From an uncultured Jeotgalicoccus sp. (lineage in GTDB: Bacteria > Bacillota > Bacilli > Staphylococcales > Salinicoccaceae): a stretch of DNA of 20,273 nucleotides. The translations under genes and the position numbers were made by a program. Positions 1 to 7,706 of the stretch are shown here, piece after piece (within the stretch, counting starts at the first letter, position 1; each line of letters opens with the position of its first letter). The notes under the pieces are model-generated. The model was not told where the DNA came from and did no database searches. It saw only the letters and a list, made by a program, of their open reading frames with translations. The DNA lies in NCBI GenBank assembly GCA_947631305.1, contig CANRKV010000010.1:1-20273 (forward strand), read 5' to 3'.

Positions 1-1109
1 CGTTTGTAGTGATCCAGCTTCTCATAGTCCAATGTGACACCAAAACCGATATCATCCGGAATCTGGATTTCGAAGTCTTTCACTTTAATATCTTCGAGAG
101 TCAGCTTGTCTTTATATAGAAGCGGGCCGAATATTTCTGTTCCGAATTTGAATTCCGGAATAGTGGAGTAGACGCTTGCTGCGATTGCGTTGCCGAGTGT
201 GGATTCGATCATCGTGCCGCCGTACAGTCCGAATCCTGCAGCTTCTGCAATGCCTGCGATTTTTCTCGTTTCGAGGATACCCCCGTGTTTTGCAGGTTTC
301 AAAGCAATAGCGTCACCGGCTCTTTCTTTTATAATTCTGTAAGTATCTTGGAGGGAAGTTGCAGATTCATCTGCAAGAATAGAAACATCAAATCGTTCTG
401 TCAGTCTCCTCATACCTTCGTAGTTCCATGCAGGAAGCGGCTGTTCAATCATTGAAACGCCCATTTCCTCCAGTGCTTTAATTTGTTTTAAAGCGGTATA
501 CTCATCCCATGCCTGGTTAATATCAACAGTAATTCTTGATTCGTCGCCGACGGCTTTAATAATTTCGCCGACATGCTTAACGTTGGCATCAGGGTCTCCG
601 CTTCCAATCTTCAGCTTAAAAATGTTATGACGTCTTTGATGAAGCATTTCTTTTGCTTCTTCTATGTCACTCCTGGTATCTCCGCTCGCCAGTGTCCAGG
701 CAAGTGGCAGGGAGTCGTGAATCTTTCCACCAAAAAGTTCATAAGCAGGAATTTCACGTTGTTTCGACGCCAGATCAATCAATGCTGTTTCAATCAGGCT
801 TTTCGCGAAGTAGTTACCTCTCACGGATTTTGAAATATTATTCATTATCCTATTGAAGAAAATCGGATTTTGTCCGATTAGGTGAGGGGTGATGTACTGA
901 TCGATATTCGCTTTAATCGCTTCTACAGTACTTTCACCGTAAGAAGCGCCTCCAATTGTAGCGACTTCAGATACCCCTGTTATGCCACCTTCATCTTTGA
1001 TGATACCGATAACGATTGCCTGTGAAGTAATCGTTGTCATCGCCAGTTTATGCGGCCGTACTGTAGGCAGGTCACATATAAAAATATCTACCGAAGAAAT
1101 ATTGCTCAT
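1..1109 (-). CDS. catB: Muconate cycloisomerase (CatB-type), 3' end cut by window edge
   Basis: Predicted to convert cis,cis-muconate to muconolactone in the catechol ortho-cleavage (beta-ketoadipate) pathway, in the cytoplasm. 369 residues are visible and the family is about 370, so only the last few codons are missing. The N-terminus carries the muconate-cycloisomerase signature TVRPHKLAM (residues 16-24) and TIGGASYGE. All enolase-superfamily residues are present: KLK with K165 and K167, metal ligands D196 (VDINQAW), E222 (IEQP) and D247 (ADES), K271 (ALKPAK) and E325 (GTEIFG). These sit at a constant offset of two from the numbering I recall for Pseudomonas CatB. The ATG at 1109 follows a strong GGAGGG ribosome binding site at 1115-1120. 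It is the only gene in the window on this operon; any catA/catC partners would lie off the left edge. Chloromuconate or another lactonising/epimerising specificity cannot be excluded, but the likeness runs along the whole protein rather than only at superfamily motifs. Confidence 0.88.
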   Translation of the reverse strand, partial: MSNISSVDIFICDLPTVRPHKLAMTTITSQAIVIGIIKDEGGITGVSEVATIGGASYGESTVEAIKANIDQYITPHLIGQNPIFFNRIMNNISKSVRGNYFAKSLIETALIDLASKQREIPAYELFGGKIHDSLPLAWTLASGDTRSDIEEAKEMLHQRRHNIFKLKIGSGDPDANVKHVGEIIKAVGDESRITVDINQAWDEYTALKQIKALEEMGVSMIEQPLPAWNYEGMRRLTERFDVSILADESATSLQDTYRIIKERAGDAIALKPAKHGGILETRKIAGIAEAAGFGLYGGTMIESTLGNAIAASVYSTIPEFKFGTEIFGPLLYKDKLTLEDIKVKDFEIQIPDDIGFGVTLDYEKLDHYK

Positions 1110-1121
1110 TTCCACCCTCCT

Positions 1122-1146
1122 ATGTACACATATCGTACATCGATAT
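1122..1146. repeat. Two overlapping dyads in the catB leader (possible operator)
   Basis: ATGTAC-N7-GTACAT (1122-1140) overlaps ATATCG-N5-CGATAT (1130-1146). Both have perfect 6-bp arms and lie between the predicted transcription start and the ribosome binding site of the catB-like gene. This is a plausible repressor operator; no regulator gene is visible next to it. Confidence 0.4.
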
Positions 1147-1165
1147 GATATTCGAACACATGCTC

Positions 1166-1195
1166 ATTATATATAATGAATGAAAGCGTTGTCAA
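1166..1195 (-). promoter_or_regulatory. Promoter of the catB-like gene
   Basis: On the minus strand a perfect TTGACA (1190-1195) is followed by an 18-base spacer and a perfect TATAAT (1166-1171). Transcription would start near 1159, giving a leader of about 50 bases before the ATG at 1109. The -35 hexamer lies inside a CcpA site. Confidence 0.75.
1181..1194. promoter_or_regulatory. CcpA cre site overlapping the catB promoter
   Basis: TGAAAGCGTTGTCA matches the cre consensus TGWAANCGNTNWCA at every position. It covers five of the six bases of the -35 box (1190-1195), a placement expected to repress transcription when preferred sugars are present. Function is inferred from sequence and position. 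Confidence 0.75.
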
Positions 1196-1262
1196 TGAAT
1201 TTTCGGAAAATTTAATAAAAATTAGGTAATAAGATTTTATGAAGTACCGGCACGTTAAGGTT

Positions 1263-1291
1263 TTGATGGAGAAATAGTTGAATCATATATA
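1263..1291 (+). promoter_or_regulatory. Probable promoter of the ExoIII-type nuclease gene
   Basis: TTGATG (1263-1268), a 17-base spacer and TATATA (1286-1291) lie about 35 bases upstream of the TTG start. An overlapping TATAAT at 1290-1295 is an alternative -10 with poorer spacing. Confidence 0.4.
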
Positions 1292-1326
1292 TAATTACAG
1301 CATGTTATCAATTAGGAGGAAGTATT

Positions 1327-2154
1327 TTGAAGTTTATTTCATGGAATATCGATTCGTTGAACGCTGCGCTGACGAGTGAATCGGCGAGAGCATTATTATC
1401 CCGGGATGTCTTAAAAACAATCCTGTCATACAACCCTGAAGTAATTGCGATTCAGGAAACCAAACTGTCGGCAGCAGGACCAACTAAAAAGCATACGGAA
1501 ATACTGAAGGAAGCATTTCCAGGCTATGAAGCTGTCTGGCGGAGCTCAATAGAACCTGCACGTAAAAGCTATGCAGGGACGATGTTTTTATATAAAGAAG
1601 AGTTGACTCCTGAAGTATCATATCCAAATATTGGAGCACCGGGGACAATGGATGTTGAGGGAAGAATGATGACGCTGGAATTTGACGATTTTTATATCAC
1701 ACAGGTGTATACACCTAATGCGGGAAGTGAACTGAAACGTCTGGAAGAGCGTCAAATATGGGATCAGAAATATGCAGATTATTTAGCCGAACTGGACGGG
1801 AAGAAAGCAGTCCTCGCGGCAGGTGACTTTAACGTGGCCCATAAGGAAATCGATTTGGCAAATCCAAATAGTAACCGCCGCTCTGCAGGATTTACGGATG
1901 AAGAGCGACAGGGTTTCACCAATCTTTTGAGCAGGGGTTTCACCGATACTTTCCGTCATATACACGGTGAAGTGACAGGTGTTTACTCATGGTGGGCACA
2001 GCGTGCAAAAACAAGTAAAATTAACAATTCGGGCTGGAGAATTGATTATTGGCTTATAAGCAGCCGGATAGCAGACAACGTGGTTAAGTCAGAGATGATT
2101 GATTCCGGGACGAGACAGGATCACACACCTGTCCTGCTTGAAGTGAACTTATAA
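1327..2154 (+). CDS. exoA: Exodeoxyribonuclease III / AP endonuclease
   Basis: Cytoplasmic base-excision-repair enzyme that cuts DNA at abasic sites and removes 3'-blocking groups. The 275 residues fit the ExoIII/EEP family (E. coli ExoIII is 268). Catalytic residues are all present: N7 (SWNIDSL), metal-binding E44 (IQETKL), Y128 (VYTPN), D167 and N169 (GDFN), D240 (RIDYW) and the terminal D265-H266 pair (QDHTPV). The start is TTG at 1327, with AGGAGG about eight bases upstream and no better in-frame ATG. It appears monocistronic, with its own promoter and a hairpin terminator directly after the stop. Confidence 0.93.
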   Translation: MKFISWNIDSLNAALTSESARALLSRDVLKTILSYNPEVIAIQETKLSAAGPTKKHTEILKEAFPGYEAVWRSSIEPARKSYAGTMFLYKEELTPEVSYPNIGAPGTMDVEGRMMTLEFDDFYITQVYTPNAGSELKRLEERQIWDQKYADYLAELDGKKAVLAAGDFNVAHKEIDLANPNSNRRSAGFTDEERQGFTNLLSRGFTDTFRHIHGEVTGVYSWWAQRAKTSKINNSGWRIDYWLISSRIADNVVKSEMIDSGTRQDHTPVLLEVNL

Positions 2155-2162
2155 ATTAACGT

Positions 2163-2203
2163 AACTGTACATTTGCTTTGTTAAAGCTGATGTACAGTTT
2201 TTA
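2163..2203 (+). terminator. Hairpin terminator after exoA
   Basis: AACTGTACAT (2163-2172) pairs perfectly with ATGTACAGTT (2190-2199). The loop holds a second short stem, GCTTT/AAAGC. The run TTTT and a T-rich stretch follow. Confidence 0.75.
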
Positions 2204-2287
2204 AATCTTTTAATATATCTATAATTATCTGTCAATTCTTTTTCCAATGGAGTAAAATCGTGATAACGGGATAAAGGGGGAACAAAT

Positions 2288-3505
2288 ATGGAAGAGACAA
2301 CGAGTCTCATACACCCCGAGAACTATTGGGTGCTGTGGGCGATTTTAATTGGATGGGCTGCAATTGCGATTATACTGGAGCAGAAGTTCAGCTGGGCGTC
2401 GAAATTATCAGGTGCCATTATTGCACTGGCAGGTGCGATGCTTTTAAGCAACACGGGAGTGATTCCTTTGGAGTCACCGGTTTACGACACGGTATGGACT
2501 TATGTCGTGCCGCTTGCGATACCACTCCTTTTATTTCAATCGAACGTTGTAAAAGTGTGGCAGGAGAGTAAGCGTCTGCTGATAATCTTTTTAATCAGTA
2601 CAATTGGTACCGTAGCCGGTACAATTACTGCGTTCTTCATATTGAAGGATGTAATACCGCAGTCGAATCATATTGCGGCTATGCTCAGCGGATCATATAC
2701 CGGCGGGGGCGTAAACTTTGCAGCAATGGCGACGAGATTTGATGTTGCAGAAGAAACTGTATCATCAACAGTCGTTGCAGATAATCTCTTAATGGTATTA
2801 TATTTCTTCGTGCTTATTACGATACCTGCAATGAATTTCTTCCGTAATAAGTTTGGAACACCTCATCTTGATGAAAACGAGAAAAATGGAGTCAGTGATA
2901 ATCAGGCTTCGGATTATTGGAAAGGGAAAGAGATTTCACTGCAGGACATTGCGAAAGCAATCGGAACAGCGTTTGTAATTGTTGCGGTGTCATTCAGTTT
3001 AGCCGGATTCTTTTCAAATCTGATTCCGGAGGATAGTAACATACTGCTATCTGTACTGCGCGGCATTATTGGGGATGATTATCTGATGCTGACGACATTG
3101 ACTCTGGTGTCAGTGGCAATGTTTCCTAAATACTTCGAAAGTATTTCAGGTTCCCAGGAATTCGGGACATTCTTTATCTATATATTCTTTGTAGTTATTG
3201 GTGTACCTGCATCAATTCCGCTGATCATTCAAAACGCACCGTTAATATTAGTATTCGCAGCAATTATTGTGTTTATTAATATGCTGGTTTCATTTGGTTT
3301 CGGACGGTTGTTCAAATTTAATCTGGAAGAAATTATTCTGGCATCAAATGCGAATATCGGCGGACCGACTACAGCTGCTGCGATGGCGATTTCACGCGGC
3401 TGGACAAAACTTGTCGGACCGATTTTAATTATCGGTACGCTGGGCTATATAATCGGAAACTATATCGGAACATCGCTCGGGGTATGGTTTACATCATTAA
3501 TGTAA
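2288..3505 (+). CDS. DUF819 family integral membrane protein (YjcL-like)
   Basis: A polytopic membrane protein of 405 residues with about ten or eleven hydrophobic segments and an N-terminus of the type PENYWVLWAILIGWAA, typical of DUF819. Conserved glycine-rich stretches at about 134-140 (SGSYTGGG) and 357-365 (NANIGGPTT) in symmetric halves suggest an inverted-repeat transporter fold. A soluble loop at about 190-220 separates the halves. Substrate is not established for the family, so no transport role is claimed. ATG 2288 follows a strong AAAGGGGG. It stands alone between two terminators. Confidence 0.85.
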   Translation: MEETTSLIHPENYWVLWAILIGWAAIAIILEQKFSWASKLSGAIIALAGAMLLSNTGVIPLESPVYDTVWTYVVPLAIPLLLFQSNVVKVWQESKRLLIIFLISTIGTVAGTITAFFILKDVIPQSNHIAAMLSGSYTGGGVNFAAMATRFDVAEETVSSTVVADNLLMVLYFFVLITIPAMNFFRNKFGTPHLDENEKNGVSDNQASDYWKGKEISLQDIAKAIGTAFVIVAVSFSLAGFFSNLIPEDSNILLSVLRGIIGDDYLMLTTLTLVSVAMFPKYFESISGSQEFGTFFIYIFFVVIGVPASIPLIIQNAPLILVFAAIIVFINMLVSFGFGRLFKFNLEEIILASNANIGGPTTAAAMAISRGWTKLVGPILIIGTLGYIIGNYIGTSLGVWFTSLM

Positions 3506-3512
3506 TTGTTTA

Positions 3513-3545
3513 AGCAGAATCTTCTAATGAAGGTTCTGCTTTTTT
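3513..3545 (+). terminator. Intrinsic terminator after the DUF819 gene
   Basis: AGCAGAATCTTC (3513-3524), loop TAAT and GAAGGTTCTGCT (3529-3540) form a 12-bp stem with one mismatch, followed by five T. Confidence 0.88.
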
Positions 3546-3662
3546 ATTAAATTTAACTGGAGTAATTAAAAGAAAATCTGCTATGATTTAAAGAAGTGCA
3601 GTAACGGAATGCTGAATGATTAATATAATAAAAAAATATTTTAAAACAGAAAGAAGAATGTA

Positions 3663-5063
3663 ATGGAAGCTTTAATAAATACTAAATACACGAAATTAAT
3701 GGCGTTTGCACTAATGCTCGGAGCGTTTGTCGGTCTATTCGGGGAAACTGCGTTAAATATGGCACTGACTGAAATTATGAATCAGTATGATATTACAGCA
3801 TCGGCGGCTCAATGGCTGACCACCGGATATCTGCTGACAATGGCAGTTCTAATACCTGTATCAGCATTTTTAATTAAATGGTTTTCAACGAGGCAGCTGG
3901 TTGCTGCTTCACTGTCAATATCAGGACTTGGTGCGGTGCTGGCAGCATTATCTCCAAGTTTTGAACTGCTGCTCTTAGGACGGATTGTTCAGGCGCTCGG
4001 TACGGGAATAATATTACCGCTGATGCTGAGTGTGCTGATGGTAATCTTTCCGGTCCATAAACGCGGAATGGTTATGGGATTAATGGGACTCGTTATTACA
4101 GCAGCTCCGGCAATCGGACCGACGGCGTCCGGTGTAATTATCACAACTATCGGCTGGAATTATATTTTTTGGATCAGTGCTGCACTCTACGCGTTACTGT
4201 TGATTTATTCACTAATAGTAGTCGAAAATGTTTCGACAGTGACAAAACCGAAGCTTGATTATATTTCAGTTGTTTACTCAACGATTGGTTTTGGCGGTAT
4301 TGTTTACGGTTTAAGCATGTATGCTGATAATCCGTTTACAGCAGTTATTGTCTGGCTGCCTTTAATATTAGGAATATTTGCATTGATATTATTTGCACGG
4401 AGACAAACAGTTCTTGAAACTCCGCTCATTAATTTAGCGATATTTAAATTTCCAATGTTTACACTTGGAACACTGATGATGTTTTTAAGTCTTTTTATTA
4501 TTTTGTCGACATCGATTTTAATGCCGCTCTATTTAAAAGGAGCACTGCTCTTTACAGCTGCAGTGGCAGGGCTGATTTTACTGCCGGGGAACATACTTAA
4601 TTTTATAATGTCACCTGTTGTAGGGGCTATGTACAATAAGATTGGACCAAAGTTCTTTGTCGTTACCGGATTCGGTTTAATTACCGCTGCGAATATCGGG
4701 TTTTTAATAGTTCTTGGTGATACAACTCCTGTATGGCAGGTTGTTGTGCTGTTTATGATAATGTTCATCGGATTGCCTATGACTATTATGCCGTCTCAGA
4801 CGAACGCGATGAACCAGCTGCCTCATCAGCTGTATGCGGATGGTTCAGCTGCGATGAATACGCTGACTCAGGTCGGCGGAGCGCTCGGTACGGCAATCGC
4901 GATTACCTTATTTACGATTGGACAGAGTTCTGCAGTTAATGAAGGTACAGAATTTGGAATCGCTGCAGGTACACACTTCGCATTTTACTTTATAACAGCA
5001 ATCTCTTTAATTGGTTTAATCGTATCATTGTTTGTTTATGACAGTACAAAGGAAAAAAGCTAG
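3663..5063 (+). CDS. MFS multidrug exporter, DHA2 (EmrB/QacA) family
   Basis: Predicted proton-driven drug efflux protein of the cytoplasmic membrane, 466 residues, with about 13-14 hydrophobic helices as usual for DHA2 (LmrB is about 480). It shows MFS motif B at about 106-118 (LGRIVQALGTGI) and the antiporter motif C in helix 5 (APAIGPTASG, about 149-158). An acidic residue sits in helix 1 (GLFGETALNMAL), where DHA2 exporters carry a conserved Asp/Glu. The ATG at 3663 has only a weak purine-rich sequence (GAAAGAAG) upstream, suggesting modest translation. No regulator gene adjoins it. The substrate cannot be read from sequence. Confidence 0.88.
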   Translation: MEALINTKYTKLMAFALMLGAFVGLFGETALNMALTEIMNQYDITASAAQWLTTGYLLTMAVLIPVSAFLIKWFSTRQLVAASLSISGLGAVLAALSPSFELLLLGRIVQALGTGIILPLMLSVLMVIFPVHKRGMVMGLMGLVITAAPAIGPTASGVIITTIGWNYIFWISAALYALLLIYSLIVVENVSTVTKPKLDYISVVYSTIGFGGIVYGLSMYADNPFTAVIVWLPLILGIFALILFARRQTVLETPLINLAIFKFPMFTLGTLMMFLSLFIILSTSILMPLYLKGALLFTAAVAGLILLPGNILNFIMSPVVGAMYNKIGPKFFVVTGFGLITAANIGFLIVLGDTTPVWQVVVLFMIMFIGLPMTIMPSQTNAMNQLPHQLYADGSAAMNTLTQVGGALGTAIAITLFTIGQSSAVNEGTEFGIAAGTHFAFYFITAISLIGLIVSLFVYDSTKEKS

Positions 5064-5085
5064 GGCATCTGCCCTAGCTTTTTTT
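5053..5085. terminator. Bidirectional terminator between the MFS and dehydratase genes
   Basis: AGCTAGGGC (5058-5066), loop ATCT, GCCCTAGCT (5071-5079), flanked by A6 on the left and T7 on the right. It works in both directions. On the plus side it begins inside the last codons of the MFS gene; on the minus side it abuts the dehydratase stop codon. Confidence 0.92.
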
Positions 5086-6043
5086 AGTACTCAGTATCTT
5101 TAATGTAGTCTAGCTGATCAAAACCTAAGTTTCCGCCGGTAATGACGAAGCAGACTTTATCTTCTGGATTCACTTCGATTTCTCCGTTTAAAATACCGCC
5201 GATAGCGATTGAAGAAGATATTTCTGTTAAAATCTTCGCTTCCATCAGCATTAATTTCTGTCCTTTTTTCATTGCCTCTTCACTGACTGTATGGAATGTA
5301 TCAACGTATTTCTGCACGACAGGGAAGTTCTTTTTACCCGGAATAATACTGACGAGACCGTCTGCAATTGTCCCTTTGTTTTCAACCTGTGTGAGTTCAC
5401 CATTTTTCAGGCTTTCAGAGAATTTCGGCAGATTCGCGGGTTCAACGCCGTGGATTTTAACTTTGTCTGTCGATTCTTTAACAGCTGTGCCGATACCGCC
5501 GATTAAACCGCCGCCGCTTGTCGGTACGAAAATATGATCAACATCCGGAAGCTGTTCCAGTATTTCAAGTCCGACTGTACCCTGACCGGCCATAATACGG
5601 TAATCATTGAATGGAGGAATCAGCGTGTAGCCGTATTCTTCAACGAGTGACTCCTGCAGTTTGAAACGTTCTTCAACTGTAGTAGGTATAATTTCAGCAC
5701 CGTGCTCTGCAATTTTTTGAAGTTTAAACGGCGGAGCAGTATCAGGTACGCCGACAGTCGCTTTAATACCGAGCATTTTTGAAGCATAAGCAACCGCATG
5801 ACCGTGGTTTCCTGAAGATGAAGTGACGACGCCGCGTTCCAGCTCTTCATCTGTCAGCTGAAGCAGCGCATTCATTACACCGCGCAGTTTAAAAGCTTTA
5901 GTACGCTGCATATTTTCTAATTTAACGTATACTTCACAGCCTAAAATTTCTTCGAGATTATGAAGTCTTAAAACAGGTGTTTCGATGATGTAAGGTTTAA
6001 TGCGTTCGTGTGCAGCCTGAATATCGGATAGTGTTAACGTCAT
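5084..6043 (-). CDS. Threonine/serine dehydratase (catabolic, PLP-dependent)
   Basis: Fold-type II PLP enzyme, predicted to deaminate L-threonine to 2-oxobutanoate (or L-serine to pyruvate). The 319 residues match the short catabolic TdcB-like form: there is no C-terminal regulatory ACT domain as in biosynthetic IlvA. The PLP lysine is K52 in TKAFKLRG, the substrate loop is SSSGNHGHA at 75-83, the phosphate-binding glycine loop is TSGGGLIGGIG at 175-185, and the ring-binding region is near GGNLGF at the C-terminus. ATG 6043 has GGAG about eight bases upstream. Single gene, with a near-consensus cre upstream, which fits amino-acid catabolism. Serine racemase or hydroxyaspartate dehydratase are possible alternatives with the same motifs. 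Confidence 0.82.
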   Translation of the reverse strand: MTLTLSDIQAAHERIKPYIIETPVLRLHNLEEILGCEVYVKLENMQRTKAFKLRGVMNALLQLTDEELERGVVTSSSGNHGHAVAYASKMLGIKATVGVPDTAPPFKLQKIAEHGAEIIPTTVEERFKLQESLVEEYGYTLIPPFNDYRIMAGQGTVGLEILEQLPDVDHIFVPTSGGGLIGGIGTAVKESTDKVKIHGVEPANLPKFSESLKNGELTQVENKGTIADGLVSIIPGKKNFPVVQKYVDTFHTVSEEAMKKGQKLMLMEAKILTEISSSIAIGGILNGEIEVNPEDKVCFVITGGNLGFDQLDYIKDTEY

Positions 6044-6074
6044 ATGTACATCTCCTTTTTATAAATTAGTTTAA

Positions 6075-6088
6075 TCATAACGCTTTCA
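6075..6088. promoter_or_regulatory. Candidate cre site upstream of the dehydratase gene
   Basis: Read on the minus strand, TGAAAGCGTTATGA matches the CcpA consensus TGWAANCGNTNWCA with one mismatch (G for C at position 13). It lies 31 bases before the start codon and overlaps a possible -10 (TATGAT, 6074-6079), a repressing position. Confidence 0.55.
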
Positions 6089-6198
6089 CGTTAAAATATA
6101 AATATATGATATTTGGTATTATATTCAGACTCCATTTATAATGATAAATAACTTATAAATATAATAAGGGTGTTTATATTTACGTGGTCCGCAAACTC

Positions 6199-6246
6199 TC
6201 GATATTTGTTCGGAAAGTATAAAATATACTCCTATGGAAATATCGA
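6199..6246. repeat. Nested inverted repeat upstream of the HAAS-DUF4097 gene
   Basis: TCGATATTT (6199-6207) is complementary to AAATATCGA (6238-6246). Inside it AGTATA-AAA-TATACT (6216-6230) forms a second dyad. No T-run follows, so it is not a simple terminator. The 287-base intergenic region also holds two TATAAT-like boxes (6137-6142 and 6160-6165) that could serve the downstream gene, without convincing -35 boxes. Confidence 0.45.
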
Positions 6247-6330
6247 ATGTTGAGAACAAGATGCAGGACATGCATAATGATATTGAAGGTTAGTATCCAA
6301 TACGGGAAATTTGAGAAGCAGGGGAATTAG

Positions 6331-7353
6331 ATGTCGCTAAATGAGTTTATAACAGAACTGGATCAAGAACTTAATGTACTGCCGGAAAGACGGCGCAGGG
6401 AAATTATAATTGATTTCGAAGCACAGATAGAAAAAGCAATTGAACTTGGAGACACGGAAGAGTATCTTCTTAAAATACTAGGAGATCCCCGCAAAGTCGC
6501 TGAGAAATTTATCGCCGAAGAAATTGTTGAGGAAGAACGAGAACAAGAACAACAATCTAAGGTAACAGAAACGGTTATTCATCCTGTAACAGGAGACTTC
6601 GCCTCAGAATTGAAAGACTATAATATTAATCAGCTCGTTATAAAAGGTGAGATGGTCGATATTAAAATTGAAAAAGGCAAAAAACTCGGTATTAAATTTT
6701 TAAGTTACACTCATAAAGGCAAGCTTGAATATAAAGTGGAAAATAATCAGCTGACGATCTATCACAGCAGTTCAAAAGATGAAGTAAAGTTTAATAACAT
6801 TATTGATTTTATGAAAAAGCGCAAGCACCTTAAAAAAGATGAATTCGTGATTATCTGGCCGGAAAAACTCGATATGCTTACTGTGAGTAATAAAAACGGC
6901 AAAGTGATTATCAGTGATATTGAAGCGGAAGAATTTAAGATGAAAACAAATGAGGGTGCTATAGAAGCTGCAGGACTGACAGGGAACTACGGTGAATTTC
7001 AGTCCTCTATGGGAGCATTAAAAGTGGAATCAAGCGACTTCAAAAATCTTTATATGGAAACAGAAATGGGCCGAATAACTGCCGGCGGTGTTAAAGCGGA
7101 AAGATATAATCTAGTGACGGAACTCGGCAAAATTTCATTGGATAACCTGACACCTGACAGTGATTTAAAAGCACTCAGCAAGATGGGCTCAGTCAGCGTA
7201 AACTACCGGACAGCACCGGAGAATACAAAAATTGTTGCGCGGGCAAACGTCGGTAAAGTGAAAAATGCACTGGAGCAAAACAAAATAACAGAGCAGCTTT
7301 ACAGAGCAGAATATATGAGTGAGATGGGCTCGGTCAAAATAACATTATCTTAA
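6331..7353 (+). CDS. HAAS (DUF1700) - DUF4097 protein
   Basis: 340 residues in two parts. Residues 1-65 form a helical HAAS/DUF1700 domain (MSLNEFITELDQEL, RRRREIIIDFEAQI, ILGDPRKVAEKFI). A charged linker follows. Residues from about 85 to 340 are short alternating beta-strands of the DUF4097 putative beta-helix type (repeated motifs such as GKVIISDI, GALKVES, GRITAGG, GKISLDN, GSVSVNY). No signal peptide or convincing membrane segment is seen. HAAS proteins are usually linked to PadR-type regulators and membrane stress responses. Here the nearest PadR gene is 2.6 kb away in a separate operon. ATG 6331 follows AGGGGA. The biochemical function is unknown. Confidence 0.8.
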   Translation: MSLNEFITELDQELNVLPERRRREIIIDFEAQIEKAIELGDTEEYLLKILGDPRKVAEKFIAEEIVEEEREQEQQSKVTETVIHPVTGDFASELKDYNINQLVIKGEMVDIKIEKGKKLGIKFLSYTHKGKLEYKVENNQLTIYHSSSKDEVKFNNIIDFMKKRKHLKKDEFVIIWPEKLDMLTVSNKNGKVIISDIEAEEFKMKTNEGAIEAAGLTGNYGEFQSSMGALKVESSDFKNLYMETEMGRITAGGVKAERYNLVTELGKISLDNLTPDSDLKALSKMGSVSVNYRTAPENTKIVARANVGKVKNALEQNKITEQLYRAEYMSEMGSVKITLS

Positions 7354-7366
7354 GGGGCGGATTAAT

Positions 7367-7666
7367 TTGGCACGCTGTACGAAATGTCAGACAGAATGGA
7401 CGTTTAAAGATAAAGCTAAAACATTTAAAGGACTATCCAGAGAAACGACCTGTCCATACTGCGGTGAGGAACAATTTATTAATTTAAAGGCAAAAAAGCA
7501 GATAGGATTTGCAAACATGATTATTCCTGTAACGATGCTTTTGCCAATTCCTTTTAATATGCCGTTATCGTTACATATACCATTGATTATTATTGGGATA
7601 ATAACGGCAATAATATTGAATATACACTTAGTGAAATTGAGTAATAAAGAAGAATTCCCAATATAG
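7367..7666 (+). CDS. CXXC-CXXC zinc-ribbon small membrane protein (TIGR04104-like)
   Basis: 99 residues. An N-terminal zinc ribbon has C4-x2-C7 and C29-x2-C32 (MARCTKC and CPYCG), followed by two hydrophobic helices at about 49-65 and 69-90. This arrangement resembles the cxxc_20_cxxc family common in Bacillales. The start is TTG at 7367. Its ribosome binding site AAGGGGCGG overlaps the stop codon of the HAAS-DUF4097 gene, so the two are translationally coupled and probably share a function at the membrane. Function unknown. Confidence 0.78.
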   Translation: MARCTKCQTEWTFKDKAKTFKGLSRETTCPYCGEEQFINLKAKKQIGFANMIIPVTMLLPIPFNMPLSLHIPLIIIGIITAIILNIHLVKLSNKEEFPI

Positions 7667-7668
7667 AT

Positions 7669-7703
7669 AAAGACTCCGTGGAATATTTCCACGGAGTCTT
7701 TTT
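7669..7703. terminator. Terminator between convergent operons
   Basis: A perfect 15-bp stem: AAAGACTCCGTGGAA (7669-7683), loop TAT, TTCCACGGAGTCTTT (7687-7701), with T5 on the plus strand. On the minus strand the following sequence (TTTATCTAT) is only moderately T-rich, but the permease gene ends just before it, so it probably serves both. Confidence 0.9.
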
Positions 7704-7706
7704 ATG

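Noticed and set aside
573..1176. Plus-strand open frames of 64-86 residues across the left end
   Set aside because: They are antisense to the catB-like gene and its promoter, and that gene is intact across the whole stretch.
5142..5537. 131-residue plus-strand open frame opposite the dehydratase
   Set aside because: Antisense shadow of a well-supported enzyme; composition is low-complexity Ser/Pro/Phe and no start signal is present.
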